A DNA stretch of 64,000 bases from Chloroflexota bacterium (GCA_026707745.1 JAPOWG010000085.1:1-64000); one strand, 5' to 3'; shown: positions 28,187 through 38,491, numbered from the stretch's first letter. A program made the numbers and translations. Notes: generated by a model from the letters alone, not told the origin.

Positions 28187-30271
28187 ATGATGAATCGTTT
28201 ACAGCACGAAGACAGCCCGTATCTGCTGCAGCATGCCGACAATCCGGTAGATTGGTATCCTTGGGGCGATGAAGCGTTTCAGAGCGCGCGCCTGCGCGAT
28301 GTGCCGGTTCTGCTGAGCGTGGGTTATAGCGCTTGTCACTGGTGCCACGTGATGGCGCATGAAAGCTTTGAAGACGAAGCGACCGCCCGGATCATGAACG
28401 AGCTTTTTGTCAATGTCAAAGTTGACAGGGAAGAGCGTCCGGACGTCGACGATATATATATGCAGGCCGTGCAAGCGATCGCTGGACAGGGTGGCTGGCC
28501 CATGACGGTGTTTTTGCTGCCGGACGGGCGGCCCTTCTACGGCGGCACGTATTTTCCGACAATGCCGCGCGGCGGCCTGCCTTCCTTCGCGCAGTTGATG
28601 GGGGCCATCAGCGACGCCTATCGCAATAAACGAGATTTACTGGAAAAGCAAGCGGACAATCTGCACCAGGCGCTGCGGCGAGATGTAATCGGTATCGGCC
28701 GCGAAGACGACAGAGGCTTGACGGCCGAACTGCTCACTGACGCAGCGCGCAGGATGCTGGATGGCATGGATAGAGACGTGGGCGGTTTTGGTACCGCGCC
28801 CAAGTTTCCCAATCCGATAAGCCTGGAGTTTCTGCTTCGACATTACGCGCGCGCCAAAGACAACGAGGCTCTGGAGCTGGTCTGCCTTACATTGCGCAAT
28901 ATGGCCCGCGGCGGCATTTATGACCAAGTGGGCGGCGGATTCGCTCGCTACAGTGTCGACGCGGGCTGGTTGGTCCCGCACTTCGAGAAGATGCTCTATG
29001 ACAATGCGCAGCTCAGTCGTGTTTACTTGCACGCCTGGCAAATCACGGGCGACAGCTTTTTCCGGACGATTGCCGAAGATATCTACGACTACATCCTGCG
29101 GGAAATGACTGCGCCCGAGGGCGGCTTTTTCAGCGCGACCGACGCTGACAGCGAGGGCGAAGAGGGTAAATTCTTTGTCTGGACCATAGACGAAGTCCGT
29201 GAGGCGCTGGCGCCCTTGGATGATCAACTGCCCCGCGCGCTTGAAATCGCCATCGCCTATTTCGGTCTTTCGGAACTGGGAAACTTCGAAGGCTCGAATA
29301 TCCTCACCATTCCAGAAGAGCCGCTTGACGTCGCCGAGGCTTTGGGCCTGTCATCCCAGGAGTTGCGTGATGCGATTACCCGAATCAGAGCCAGGCTCTA
29401 CAATGTTCGGGGTGAACGGATTCCGCCCGCGCTTGACGACAAGATTCTGACTTCATGGAATGGTCTAATGCTCGCCAGCTTGGCCGAGGCCGCGCGCGTG
29501 CTCGCGCGACAAGATTATCTGGATGCCGCCAAAATCGCTGGGACCTTTCTGCTGGAGAATATGGTCGAAGAGCGTGGCCGCTTGTACCGAACTCATAAGG
29601 CGGGTCGGAGCAAGCTGAACGCCTATCTCGAAGACTATGCGAATGCGATTGATGGCCTGTTGGAGTTGTACCAATTGACCTTTGAAGAACGTTGGTTCAT
29701 CGAGGCGAGGCGACTGGCGAATCTTGCGCTTGATAACTTTGCGGCCGCGGACGGCGGCTTCTACGACACCAGCGACGACCACGAAGATTTGATTGTACGC
29801 CCTCGCAATTTGCAGGACAACGTAACGCCCTCTGGAAACGCCATGCTTGCGAAGCAACTCTTGCGGCTGGCGGCATATACCGGCGCCGCGCGCTACGACA
29901 ACGCCGCGCGCGCTGTGCTTAAGATTTTGACAGACGCTATGCGACAATACCCACAAGCCTTCGCCGAGTCTCTCAACGCGACGGACGCGCTGGTAAGCGG
30001 TATCATCGAAGTCGCTGTCGCGGGTGATAGGGATTCGGAAGAAGCGCGCGCTATTTTTGCGCTGCTCAACCGACCCTTTCGCCCGAATATGGTCACGGCT
30101 TCGGCGCGCGGGGATGTGGATGAACACGAAAGTATACCCTTGCTCAGCCATCGCAAGATGCTCGAGGATCGGACAACGGTCTATGTTTGTCGGCATTTCG
30201 CTTGTCGTCTGCCGGTAACCACAGCCGCTGAACTTGACGCGGTGCTCCAAGAACAAACGCTCGGCGCGTAA
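28187..30271 (+). CDS. Thioredoxin-domain DUF255 protein (YyaL family)
   Basis: The 694 residues match the YyaL/spermatogenesis-associated protein 20 family. The N-terminal thioredoxin-like domain starts [20 protein letters not shown] and carries the CHWC redox motif in [10 protein letters not shown]. The remaining ~500 residues form an (alpha/alpha)6-type barrel resembling N-acylglucosamine epimerase/glycosidase folds. Two consecutive ATGs occur (28187, 28190) with GGGGA upstream. The biochemical function is not established. Confidence 0.92.
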   Translation: MMNRLQHEDSPYLLQHADNPVDWYPWGDEAFQSARLRDVPVLLSVGYSACHWCHVMAHESFEDEATARIMNELFVNVKVDREERPDVDDIYMQAVQAIAGQGGWPMTVFLLPDGRPFYGGTYFPTMPRGGLPSFAQLMGAISDAYRNKRDLLEKQADNLHQALRRDVIGIGREDDRGLTAELLTDAARRMLDGMDRDVGGFGTAPKFPNPISLEFLLRHYARAKDNEALELVCLTLRNMARGGIYDQVGGGFARYSVDAGWLVPHFEKMLYDNAQLSRVYLHAWQITGDSFFRTIAEDIYDYILREMTAPEGGFFSATDADSEGEEGKFFVWTIDEVREALAPLDDQLPRALEIAIAYFGLSELGNFEGSNILTIPEEPLDVAEALGLSSQELRDAITRIRARLYNVRGERIPPALDDKILTSWNGLMLASLAEAARVLARQDYLDAAKIAGTFLLENMVEERGRLYRTHKAGRSKLNAYLEDYANAIDGLLELYQLTFEERWFIEARRLANLALDNFAAADGGFYDTSDDHEDLIVRPRNLQDNVTPSGNAMLAKQLLRLAAYTGAARYDNAARAVLKILTDAMRQYPQAFAESLNATDALVSGIIEVAVAGDRDSEEARAIFALLNRPFRPNMVTASARGDVDEHESIPLLSHRKMLEDRTTVYVCRHFACRLPVTTAAELDAVLQEQTLGA

Positions 30272-30368
30272 TCGGCGAATTCTCCCGCCGCGCGCCCAGA
30301 AAATGATAAACTTTCTGCCCGCTTGGGCAACTCGGTTTACAAAATAAGAGATCGGATGACAAAGCTCA

Positions 30369-30947
30369 ATGGCAATTCGTAAGGACCGCGTTTTGATTGT
30401 CGACATTGAAGCTACTTGTTGGGATGTGAAGCCGCCCCCAGCCGGGCAGCAGAGCGAGATTATCGAAATCGGCCTGTGCGTTTACGATTTGAATGAAGAT
30501 CATGTTTACGGCAAGCGCAGCATTTTGGTCAAACCTGTTCTCTCGGAAATCAGCGACTTTTGTACAAGCTTGACAAGCATCACATCGCAGCAGGTGGAGC
30601 AGGATGGTATCGAATTTGAGGAAGCCTGTAGCATGTTGGTTGCTGATTACCTGGCTCGCAAGACGCTGTGGGCGAGCTGGGGCAGCTTCGATCGCAAGCT
30701 CTTCCGCAAACAGTGCAGGCAAATGGGGCTTAGCTACCCCTTTGGCGACAAACATATGAATCTTCGAAAAGTCTTCGGCCAACTTGACGGCCATCGGACT
30801 GTGGGCATGACTGAAGCGCTTCGCATAGCAGGCCTCGAATTTCGTGGCAGGCACCATCGTGGGCATGACGACGCCTGGAATATCGCGCTGCTCTTGCAAC
30901 ATCTGGTGCGCCGGCATGGCTTGGATCTAATCAGAAGGCATATGTGA
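30369..30947 (+). CDS. DEDDh 3'-5' exonuclease (ERI1/KapD-like)
   Basis: The 192 residues form an RNase T/exonuclease fold. Motif I is VDIEATCW (Asp and Glu), motif II includes WGSFDRK, and motif III is HHRGHDDAWN (His and Asp). The extended DIEATCW motif is typical of the ERI1/KapD branch, which trims RNA ends. It overlaps the next gene by 4 bp (GTGA), so the two are translationally coupled. Confidence 0.88.
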   Translation: MAIRKDRVLIVDIEATCWDVKPPPAGQQSEIIEIGLCVYDLNEDHVYGKRSILVKPVLSEISDFCTSLTSITSQQVEQDGIEFEEACSMLVADYLARKTLWASWGSFDRKLFRKQCRQMGLSYPFGDKHMNLRKVFGQLDGHRTVGMTEALRIAGLEFRGRHHRGHDDAWNIALLLQHLVRRHGLDLIRRHM

Positions 30948-31423
30948 TCGTGGGTGAAAGACAGGCGTCGCAAGACTATTTTCTTAGCTTGCTGCAAACC
31001 GTGATAGGGCAGGCATTGGACGCCGCCGGCTACACCCTGGAGCAGGCGCCCTTGCAGTGGGCAGGCGGCAGATATCGCTTTGCCAAGGCGCTCGAGGGCG
31101 GTTGTTTCGGTTTGATTGAATTTCAGGTTCTGGTTTACAGCGACAACGCTTGGTCCAGGGAGCAACCGTCGCGCTTCAACGTTCGACTTGGCCGCTCGAG
31201 CCTTCGAGGCGCCGAGAAGCACGACGCTGACCGATTCTCGATCCGAAACCTGGGCCAGCTCGTTGTCCGCGACTTCGGCGTCAAGATCTTGCCGGCGGAA
31301 GATCACTGGTGGGGATACCATGATACGGATTCCTTGGCGGGGGCATTGGCGGAGGCGGGGCATTTGATCGTGGGCTACGGCATGCCCTGGCTTGCCGGAG
31401 AGCTGTTGCCTCCTTCGGCATGA
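30944..31423 (+). CDS. Conserved hypothetical protein coupled to the exonuclease
   Basis: The 159-residue protein is not recognised. It starts at GTG overlapping the exonuclease stop by 4 bp; a second GTG lies at 30950. It has no signal peptide or membrane helix. The sequence is Trp/Gly-rich around HWWGYHDTDSLAGAL, and an N-terminal helix resembles DUF4304-type small proteins, but this is weak. Coupling to the exonuclease suggests a linked function. Confidence 0.6.
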   Translation: MIVGERQASQDYFLSLLQTVIGQALDAAGYTLEQAPLQWAGGRYRFAKALEGGCFGLIEFQVLVYSDNAWSREQPSRFNVRLGRSSLRGAEKHDADRFSIRNLGQLVVRDFGVKILPAEDHWWGYHDTDSLAGALAEAGHLIVGYGMPWLAGELLPPSA

Positions 31424-31503
31424 GAAGGCGCCGGACCTGCTTGACAACCGAGGGCTGCCTCCGTACTATGAGCGGGGTCACAGATCTCAATAGGTTCATA
31501 AAT

Positions 31504-33960
31504 ATGCAGACATTCCGTGCGCTGTCGTTCGTTCTTGCTTGCTTAATGACCGCTTGCAGTTTTGGCAAAGGCTCGACGCCAGAAGCTACGCCGAACAAGG
31601 ACAACATCATTTATGTGACGGCGACGCCTCGTGACGTGCAGGCGCAAGCAGCGCCGACGACTCTACCGACAGCCGCGCCGCCGACGCCAGAACCTGTATC
31701 CACGATCGAACCGTCCTTGCTGCTGCAGTTGGGCGATCAATTCATGCGGGATGGCTATCTGGAGGATGCAGCGGGCATTTACCGCACCTTGCTCAATTAT
31801 GGCGAGGCAATCGGGGCCGAGTTTCGCGCGCTGGCTGCTTTTCGCTTGGGCAAGGTTGCCTTGCGCGACGGTTATTTCCAGCAGGCTCTGGATGCCTTCA
31901 ATCTGTTGATCAAGGAGTTTCCCGGCAGCGTTCATAGTCCACAATCCTATTTGATGCGCGGAGACGCCCATATGGGCGTCTCCAATTGGACGATGGCAAT
32001 CACGGACTTTGAAGGGTATTTGGCAGCGCGCCCCGGCTTGATCGACAGCTACGTGTATGAGCGCATAGCGGACGCGCGGATTGCCTTGGGGCAGACCGAC
32101 CTGGCGCTGCAAAACTATGAAAAGGCGATCGCTTCCAAGCGCTCGAAGGTGCCGCTCTTGATCCTGCGCGAGAAGCTAGCCGGGATCTATATCAGCTTGT
32201 CGCGGGCAACGGAGGCCGTCGCGCAGTACGATGCGATCCTGTCGGTCGCGCGTAACGTACCCTATCGGGCGAATATCTCGTTTAGCGCTGCCCAAGCTCT
32301 GCTCGACGCAAAGCTCACGGATACCGGTTTGGAGCGGATGCGGGGAGTTTTCGAGGGCTATGCGGGGACACCCGCATCATACGACGCCTTAAAGATCCTC
32401 GAGGCTGCCGGCATCCAGTACGACGGCCTGACTCGCGGCAAAAGCGCATTTTATGCCGGCGACTATCAGACCGCAATCGATGCCTTCAACGCCTACACCA
32501 CTTCGGGGCAGTTGGAGGCGATCCCGGCGGAACTGCACTTGTTGCTCGGACGCGCCTACCGCCAGATCGGTAATGCCGATGCCGCCATGATAGCATTCCA
32601 GACCGTCGTCGATCAGTATCCGCAGGATCCGCTATTCGGCGATGCGTTGCTGGAACGCGGGCGAACGCGCTTTTTGGCTGGTGATATCCCAACGGCGATC
32701 GCGATCTATCTGTCTGTTGCCGATAATTTCGATTATCTGGGGGATGCCGCCGGCGAGGCGCTTTGGCGGGCGGGTTATCTCTATGGCACTAATGGAGATA
32801 CCAGTCTGTCGCGCCAGGTGTTTACGAGGCTTGCTGACTCTTACCCGAGTCATGAACTGACAACCAATGGATTGTTTATCGCAGCGTCTGCTGCGATACG
32901 AGAGGAAGCTTGGGCGATCGCCGAGAATCTGTACTCGCGTATTGCCTCTCTCACCGGCGGCGATGATCAAGCGGCTGCTTATTTGTGGGTCGGGCGACTT
33001 GCCGCCATGCGAGGCAACCAGCAAGCGGCTAACGAAGCCTTTGATCTGGCGGTAGCGGCTGCGCCGGATAGCTACTTCGCCGCGCGCGCCGGCGATTTCC
33101 GTATCGGCCGACAGCCCTTTGCACCGCCATCATCTTATGAATTCTCCTTCGACATCAATGCTGAAGTTCAACATGCGGAAGCCTGGCTTCGACAAGTTTT
33201 TGCGCTGGAAGAAGAGGGCGATCTGTGGCGGATGACTGAAGAACTGAACAGCGATCCTCGTCTGGTGCGCGGACGCGAGCTTTTCGCTGTCGGCGCCTTC
33301 GACGAAGCGTCAATTGAATTTGAGGATCTGGCGGGTGCGCTGCGCGAGAGTGGCGATGCCCTCGGCAGTTATCGTCTGGCGATCCACTTGCGAGGTCTGG
33401 GCGCCTTCCGCGAATCCATCATCGCCGCCGCCGACGTCATCATCGCCTCCAAAACAGGTACATTGGGGGCGCCGCGTTTCCTGGCTCGCCTTCGCTTTCC
33501 GGACTACTACGTCGATCTGGTTCGACGGGAAGGGGAAGCGCGGGATATTGATCCCCTGCTTATGCTGTCCTTGATTCGTCAGGAAAGCCTCTTCGATACC
33601 TACGCCACAGCCGCAGCCGGCGAGAAGGGCTTGATGCAGGTCATCCCCAGCACGGCCAAATACATCGCCGAACAGCTGGATTGGCGCGACTATCAGCACA
33701 GCGACCTGTTCCGTCCTTACGCGGGCATCGCTTTCGGCGCGTATTATATTGACGAGCAACTGGATTTCTTCGATCAGAATGCCGTTGTGGCCTTGGCGGC
33801 ATATAATGCGGGGCCTGGACGCGCCTATGAATGGAATGCGCTCTCCGGCGGCGATCCCGATCTATTCATGACCACGATCACCATTGATTCGACCAGAAAA
33901 TACGTTCAGTTCATCTACCGCAACTACAACATTTATCGCGAGCTATATGGCGCCAAATAG
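31504..33960 (+). CDS. Lipoprotein lytic transglycosylase with TPR repeats (Slt70-like)
   Basis: The 818 residues from ATG 31504 begin with a lipoprotein signal (lipobox LMTAC) followed by a Thr/Pro-rich linker. The reading frame extends 84 nt upstream, but that adds a non-signal tail. About 550 residues of TPR-like alpha repeats (for example ALDAFNLLIKEFP) lead to a C-terminal SLT domain, with catalytic Glu in SLIRQESLFD and the GLMQVIPSTA and AAYNAGPGRA motifs. This is the layout of soluble lytic transglycosylase 70, here lipid-anchored, acting on peptidoglycan. TPRs may bind other envelope partners. Confidence 0.9.
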   Translation: MQTFRALSFVLACLMTACSFGKGSTPEATPNKDNIIYVTATPRDVQAQAAPTTLPTAAPPTPEPVSTIEPSLLLQLGDQFMRDGYLEDAAGIYRTLLNYGEAIGAEFRALAAFRLGKVALRDGYFQQALDAFNLLIKEFPGSVHSPQSYLMRGDAHMGVSNWTMAITDFEGYLAARPGLIDSYVYERIADARIALGQTDLALQNYEKAIASKRSKVPLLILREKLAGIYISLSRATEAVAQYDAILSVARNVPYRANISFSAAQALLDAKLTDTGLERMRGVFEGYAGTPASYDALKILEAAGIQYDGLTRGKSAFYAGDYQTAIDAFNAYTTSGQLEAIPAELHLLLGRAYRQIGNADAAMIAFQTVVDQYPQDPLFGDALLERGRTRFLAGDIPTAIAIYLSVADNFDYLGDAAGEALWRAGYLYGTNGDTSLSRQVFTRLADSYPSHELTTNGLFIAASAAIREEAWAIAENLYSRIASLTGGDDQAAAYLWVGRLAAMRGNQQAANEAFDLAVAAAPDSYFAARAGDFRIGRQPFAPPSSYEFSFDINAEVQHAEAWLRQVFALEEEGDLWRMTEELNSDPRLVRGRELFAVGAFDEASIEFEDLAGALRESGDALGSYRLAIHLRGLGAFRESIIAAADVIIASKTGTLGAPRFLARLRFPDYYVDLVRREGEARDIDPLLMLSLIRQESLFDTYATAAAGEKGLMQVIPSTAKYIAEQLDWRDYQHSDLFRPYAGIAFGAYYIDEQLDFFDQNAVVALAAYNAGPGRAYEWNALSGGDPDLFMTTITIDSTRKYVQFIYRNYNIYRELYGAK

Positions 33961-34146
33961 TTTAGGCGACAGAACGATTTCGTATAGCTAGCCGTATAAC
34001 ATGTAGATATATGTATCGGTCGCTGAACGCGAGGCAAATCCTTCTCGACTCGCGCGTGTTTTCAATGATGAGATTGCGTATCGTTTCCGTTTATACGAAA
34101 ATGACATTAGACCGGCTCGTTCGCAAGGCATAGTGAAAGGCCAGCA

Positions 34147-35469
34147 ATGCAGGCGCAGCGCTTACTCGACAATCTGCATGCCCAACAGAAGACGTCGCTT
34201 GACGAGTTCTTCGGCAATCCCGTGTTGCTCGACGACCTTCATTCCGCGCCGCCCTCCGGGCGCGTGAATCGAGTCGCCGTGCTAACGGAGTCCTTTCTGC
34301 CCAAAGTTGATGGTGTTGTGAAAACGACCTATTTGACCATCCGCTATCTTCAAGAGACCGGGCGTGAGGTTTTGATTTTCGCTCCGGATATTGCTGTCAA
34401 TCATGTTGGCTCGTCCCGGGTGATTCCGCTGCCATCAATCAGCTTGCCGCAGGCGCCGGAAACGCGGATGGCATTGCCGAATCCCGTTGTCGCGCGCCAT
34501 CTGGAGGAATTCCAGCCTGACCTGATTCACCTCTTTAGCCCAGCGGCAATGGCGGTCAACGGGATGGCTGTCGGCCGCCATCTCAACTTGCCGGTTATCG
34601 CCAATTATCAGACGGACTTGCCGGGATACACGGAACACTATGGGCTCCCCATGTTGTCGGGCCCGGTCAATCGCTGGTTGCGCTATATTCACAATGGCTG
34701 CCACCTCACTTTGGCGCCGACGCAAACCATAATTCGTCGCTTGCGCGATGAAGGCTATCGCCGCGTGCGGCATTGGGGGCGTGGTGTCAACACCGAGCGC
34801 TTTCACCCCGAGCACGCTCGGCAAGAGATGCGCCGTCGCCTGCTCAATGGCCGTGACGACGATTCGCTGCTTTGCATCTTCGTTGGTCGTCTGGCGCATG
34901 AAAAGCGCGTTGAACTGCTATTCGAAGTCGCCAAAATGGAGCGGGTCGCCTTGACGATAGTCGGTGACGGCGCCTTGCGCGAGGACTTGGAAGCCAGATT
35001 TTCAGAAACCGATGTTCATTTCACAGGATATCTGATCGGCGACGAACTGGCGCAGGCCTTCGCCAGCGCTGATGTCTTCGCCTTCACCGGTGAGAACGAG
35101 ACATTCGGTCAAGTGATTCAAGAAGCGATGGCGTCTGGCTTGCCGTCAGTTGTTGTAAACTCTGGGGGAGCCCCTGACGTCATCGAGGAAGGCGTGACCG
35201 GATTGTCCGTAAATCCAACCGAGGCGGATTTCGCGACTGTCATTGAATACCTGCGCGATCACCCCGAAATTCGCCTGGAGATGAGTCGTCAGGCGCGGCT
35301 GGCGGCGGAACGCCGCCCCTGGTCGGCCTTGATGGGACAGCTCGAAGGATTCTATGATGAAGCGTATTGCATGAACCAGCGTTTCATCAGTTTATTCGGT
35401 TCCACCCGCTACCATTTGCCGCTGTCAATACCAGCGCAGTTGGTGCGCCGCCCTCGCAGCGTATCGTAA
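34147..35469 (+). CDS. GT4 family glycosyltransferase
   Basis: The 440-residue GT-B fold enzyme has N-terminal VAVLTESFLPKVDGVVKTTY and a C-terminal EX7E motif in ENETFGQVIQEAMASGLP. It resembles GDP-mannose-dependent alpha-mannosyltransferases (MgtA-like) and related diacylglycerol glycosyltransferases. AAAGG precedes the ATG. It lies 24 bp upstream of mgsA on the same strand. Donor and acceptor cannot be told from sequence alone. Confidence 0.88.
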   Translation: MQAQRLLDNLHAQQKTSLDEFFGNPVLLDDLHSAPPSGRVNRVAVLTESFLPKVDGVVKTTYLTIRYLQETGREVLIFAPDIAVNHVGSSRVIPLPSISLPQAPETRMALPNPVVARHLEEFQPDLIHLFSPAAMAVNGMAVGRHLNLPVIANYQTDLPGYTEHYGLPMLSGPVNRWLRYIHNGCHLTLAPTQTIIRRLRDEGYRRVRHWGRGVNTERFHPEHARQEMRRRLLNGRDDDSLLCIFVGRLAHEKRVELLFEVAKMERVALTIVGDGALREDLEARFSETDVHFTGYLIGDELAQAFASADVFAFTGENETFGQVIQEAMASGLPSVVVNSGGAPDVIEEGVTGLSVNPTEADFATVIEYLRDHPEIRLEMSRQARLAAERRPWSALMGQLEGFYDEAYCMNQRFISLFGSTRYHLPLSIPAQLVRRPRSVS

Positions 35470-35492
35470 CGGCGTAGCACCTGACGAGACAA

Positions 35493-35873
35493 TTGATGAC
35501 CGAAGAGTCTAGCAAGCCAACGCTCGCGCTTATTGCTCATGACGGCAAGAAGGCCGATATGGTCGCGTTTGTTATGGACCACAAACAGCGTCTGACTGAA
35601 TTTGATCTGGTGGCCACCGCCACAACGGGCGCGCTGATTGAAGAAAAAACCGGGCTAAAAGTAAGGCAAATGCTTTCCGGTCCGCTTGGGGGCGATGCGC
35701 AGATCGCGGCAGAGGTGGCGACAGGACAGGTCCGGGCGATTTTCTTCTTTCTCGATCCGCTAGGCAAACATCCACATGATCCCGATATCCAAAGTCTCCT
35801 CCGCATTTGCAATGTACACAACGTGCCTTTGGCGACTAACATTGCCACAGCCGTTCTGCTGATCAAGGCATGA
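35493..35873 (+). CDS. mgsA: Methylglyoxal synthase
   Basis: Converts dihydroxyacetone phosphate to methylglyoxal and phosphate. The 126 residues show LIAHDGKKADMV, the phosphate-binding ATATTGALIEEKTG, SGPLGGDAQI and the active-site FFLDPLGKHPHDPDI. The gene is co-directional with the glycosyltransferase, and the length is typical. Confidence 0.95.
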   Translation: MMTEESSKPTLALIAHDGKKADMVAFVMDHKQRLTEFDLVATATTGALIEEKTGLKVRQMLSGPLGGDAQIAAEVATGQVRAIFFFLDPLGKHPHDPDIQSLLRICNVHNVPLATNIATAVLLIKA

Positions 35874-36033
35874 CGGAAACGATCGCGCCCATGTTTTGGT
35901 CGAGATCCGAGGCTGGGTGGCTCGCGGACGCGTGTCCGACAAGCAACGCATGTGTCTTGCAGACGTATTCCCGGTATAAGCGGTGTTTTTCGATCACGGA
36001 ATTGTTGCATCCGAAAGCGATTGAGGGGAGACG

Positions 36034-36672
36034 GTGGCGAAACCTGATCCAAAGATTCTTGAGTGGGTAGAAGCCGCGTTGGCAAATGACCAGGATGCCT
36101 TCGCGGAATTGGTCTACTTGTTTCAAGACCCCGTCTACAACCTGTGCTACCGGATGCTGGGCGACGCGGGCGAAGCGGAGGACGCGACTCAAGAAGCGTT
36201 CCTGCGCGCGTTTCTCAATCTTCGTCGTTACGATACCAAGCGATCCTTCAAAACCTGGCTGATGTCAATCGCGTCCAATCACTGCATTGATCGCTGGCGC
36301 AAGCGGCGGATGCAATTGGTTTCGCTCGATGACGAGCCCACCGCCGCGGCGCTCGCCTTGAGCAGCAGCGACCCGCTTCCCGAGCAGGCTGCGTTGAGCG
36401 CGGAGCAGAGTGAGTTGCTGCAAGGCCTCTTGATGAAGCTCGAAGAGAGTTACCGCTTGCCTTTGATTTTGCGCTATTGGTACGACTATTCCTACGCGGA
36501 AATTGCTCAATTGATGGACACAACCGAAAGCGCGATCAAGAGTCGTCTTTTCCGAGCCCGGCGAACGTTGGCGGATTTGCTTTCAGATCGTGATCCGCGC
36601 GCCAATGGTGTCAGGGACGACGAAGACGACAGCTTTAATCGGCTGGCCACCCCAAAACCGAAAGGAAACTAG
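36034..36672 (+). CDS. ECF-type RNA polymerase sigma factor
   Basis: Sigma-70 family, group 4, 212 residues. Region 2 runs about 16-85 (LVYLFQDPVYNLCYRMLGD and DATQEAFLRAF). Region 4 runs about 130-180 (LPLILRYWYDYSYAEIAQLM). The acidic C-terminal extension of ~30 residues is non-conserved. The GTG start has GAGGGGAG about 5 nt upstream. The adjacent membrane-associated partner gene begins 1 bp after its stop, as in sigma/anti-sigma pairs. Confidence 0.93.
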   Translation: MAKPDPKILEWVEAALANDQDAFAELVYLFQDPVYNLCYRMLGDAGEAEDATQEAFLRAFLNLRRYDTKRSFKTWLMSIASNHCIDRWRKRRMQLVSLDDEPTAAALALSSSDPLPEQAALSAEQSELLQGLLMKLEESYRLPLILRYWYDYSYAEIAQLMDTTESAIKSRLFRARRTLADLLSDRDPRANGVRDDEDDSFNRLATPKPKGN

Positions 36673-36673
36673 G

Positions 36674-37237
36674 ATGTCCGAAGAGTTTAACCCGCAACCA
36701 CTGGACATGATGCAAGAGTCGCTGGACGGCCAGCTTCCGGATGAAATGGCGCAGAAACTGCTTGATATCCTGGGGACAGATCAGTCCGCCGCCAGGGAAT
36801 ACGACCGTTTGCAGCGTGTGGACACGCTGTTGAAGCGCGCTCCTCAACAACGCGCGCCTGCCCGGCTGGCGGCGACGATCATGGCGCGTCTTGCGCAGCG
36901 CATGCAAACGGAAACCGCTTTATCCGATCTATCCCCGGAAACGCAGAAGTTGATGATGTGGAGTTTGACTGCTTCGATGATGGCGACCATGCCCATGATG
37001 GAAGCTGCAAGCTGGCTGGTGCTCCATGCGCAACGCGATCCGGAAGTGTTGAGCGAGGTCATGCTGCAGACAATTGGTTGGATGTCCCTGGTTACCGAAG
37101 CGCTGATTCTGCTCTTGGAGGGCGCCGAAGATCTAGCGAGGACGCAGCCCGAGCTGGCGACGGCGACGCTGGCGCTGGCGCCCTATATGCTGGGTAGTAT
37201 CTTGGATCATCTGGGCGAGGCCTACCAGCCAAGATAA
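36674..37237 (+). CDS. Putative anti-sigma factor, zinc-motif-less
   Basis: The 187 residues from ATG 36674 have GGAAAC upstream; a longer reading frame from 36590 overlaps the sigma gene out of frame and is not needed. The N-terminal ~80 residues are polar and helical, of the kind that binds sigma. Two hydrophobic segments follow, one Met-rich (SLTASMMATMPMM) and one LVTEALILLLEG. The HxxxCxxC zinc-binding motif of ZAS-type anti-sigma factors is absent. The role is inferred from position next to the sigma gene. Confidence 0.68.
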   Translation: MSEEFNPQPLDMMQESLDGQLPDEMAQKLLDILGTDQSAAREYDRLQRVDTLLKRAPQQRAPARLAATIMARLAQRMQTETALSDLSPETQKLMMWSLTASMMATMPMMEAASWLVLHAQRDPEVLSEVMLQTIGWMSLVTEALILLLEGAEDLARTQPELATATLALAPYMLGSILDHLGEAYQPR

Positions 37238-37538
37238 GTAGATTTGTCAAAGAACAACGTAGAAAGCCAAGGCTCTGGACGCGGGGCTGAGAAGCGGGCA
37301 TGTTTGAAGCGATGACGGCGGGTCCGCAAATAGCGTAGGGCTGTGACGGCGGTCAGTGCCTACGCGCCCTGACCCCTACAAGGTTCATTTTCGGTAAAAA
37401 CTGTAGGGGCAACCGGCGGTCAGTGTCCACGCGACCTATCAGGTTGCCCGAAAATCACTTGTTATGTTGTGTAAGCGCGGCAGATTTTTTCGGCGGTTGC
37501 GCCGAGCGGCTTTTTTCGTTCAGCAGTCAGAGCGGGGA
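37238..37538. repeat. Gene-free block with dispersed repeats
   Basis: Contains GGCTGAGAAGCGGGCATGTTTGAA near 37284, CGGTCAGTGCCTACGCGCCCTGAC near 37348, GTAGGGGCAACCGGCGGTCAG near 37402, then ACGCGACCTATCAGGTTGCC near 37429, and the partial two-hairpin repeat at 37461-37511. A TTTTTT ends it at 37511, perhaps serving as a terminator for the sigma operon. No gene is seen. Confidence 0.6.
37461..37511 (+). repeat. Two-hairpin repeat R1, copy 2 (partial)
   Basis: Shares GTGTAAGCGCGGCAGA and CGCCGAGCGGCT with the other copies. Only the right half is present. Confidence 0.6.
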
Positions 37539-38027
37539 TCAGGCGCCGTCGTCCGGGATCATCTCGATCTTGCGAACTTTGTAGGTAACCAGTCCGTCCG
37601 GAACCTCGACTTTCACGCGATCCCCAACTTGTTTGCCCAATAGCGCCTGTCCCACAGGTGAATCCAAAGATACCCCACGACGACCGTGCGTGATTTCTTC
37701 GGTATCGAGCAAGTCCATCGTGAACTCTTCTTTCTCTGAAGTATCGTATACTGTGACTCGATTGCCGGGCGTGATCGTGTCCGGGTCTTCGTCGGCATCT
37801 ATGATTTCGGCGCGCGCCAGCACGTTTTGCAAGTGCGATACACGTTCGTCAAGCCGTTCCTTGGAAACCATCGCGTCAAAGAAAACGGCCTCTTCACCCT
37901 GATCGTCTTCGCGCGCTTCGGCGAGCATTTCCGCCACCTTGGAATTTTCCTCGCTGGTAAGGACATTGAGTTCGCGTTGCAGCTTCTGGTATCCCTGTCG
38001 CGTCAATTTGATGCGTCGTTCTGCCAT
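37539..38027 (-). CDS. greA: Transcription elongation factor GreA
   Basis: Enters the RNA polymerase secondary channel and stimulates transcript cleavage in backtracked complexes. The 162 residues from ATG 38027 have AAAGGA 7 nt upstream. The N-terminal coiled coil is residues 1-75 with the acidic tip DDQGEEA, followed by a C-terminal FKBP-like domain (SPVGQALLGKQVGDRVKV). A start 30 nt further upstream is possible but has no ribosome site. Confidence 0.94.
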   Translation of the reverse strand: MAERRIKLTRQGYQKLQRELNVLTSEENSKVAEMLAEAREDDQGEEAVFFDAMVSKERLDERVSHLQNVLARAEIIDADEDPDTITPGNRVTVYDTSEKEEFTMDLLDTEEITHGRRGVSLDSPVGQALLGKQVGDRVKVEVPDGLVTYKVRKIEMIPDDGA

Positions 38028-38359
38028 GACTTGTTCCTTTCTGGCTGCAGTCACCACAGACTATACGGTGACATTCGCAAAAAGTATCATCTACGTCGGG
38101 CGATGAACTACCTGCCGCGAATAGTAGACGAAGCGCCCTGCCCAAGGGACAGGACGCATAATAGCTATCTTATGGTTATATTTGAAAGAATTACGTTAAC
38201 GTGTAGATCTTGCTCCAATTTCCTTAGGAATTTACGGCTATTCTGCTCTTTTCGAGTGTCGCCCCAAGCAAACAGGCTGTCGCTGGAACATTTTATGCTG
38301 ACTATTTTGATACAGTTTAGGCGAATTGTCAATTGGTTTCGCTGTAATGCGCGGCAGCG

Positions 38360-38436
38360 TATCGAAGTCGGTTGAAATTAAAGAACAACAACCACCTGAC
38401 AACTGCTAGGCGCGATCCGGTGGACTCTGTTGCAAA
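38360..38436 (+). repeat. Dispersed repeat R3, copy 2
   Basis: TATCGAAGTCGGTTGAAATT, CCACCTGACAACTGCTAGG and CGATCCGGTGGACTCTGTTG match copies at 8996-9072 and (reverse) 48019-48074. Confidence 0.75.
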
Positions 38437-38491
38437 ACCGCCAGACCCTCACCCCAAACCCCTCTCCCATAATAGGGAGAGGGGCTTAAAG

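Noticed and set aside
36590..36673. Longer N-terminus for the putative anti-sigma factor
   Set aside because: It overlaps the sigma gene out of frame; ATG 36674 has its own ribosome site.
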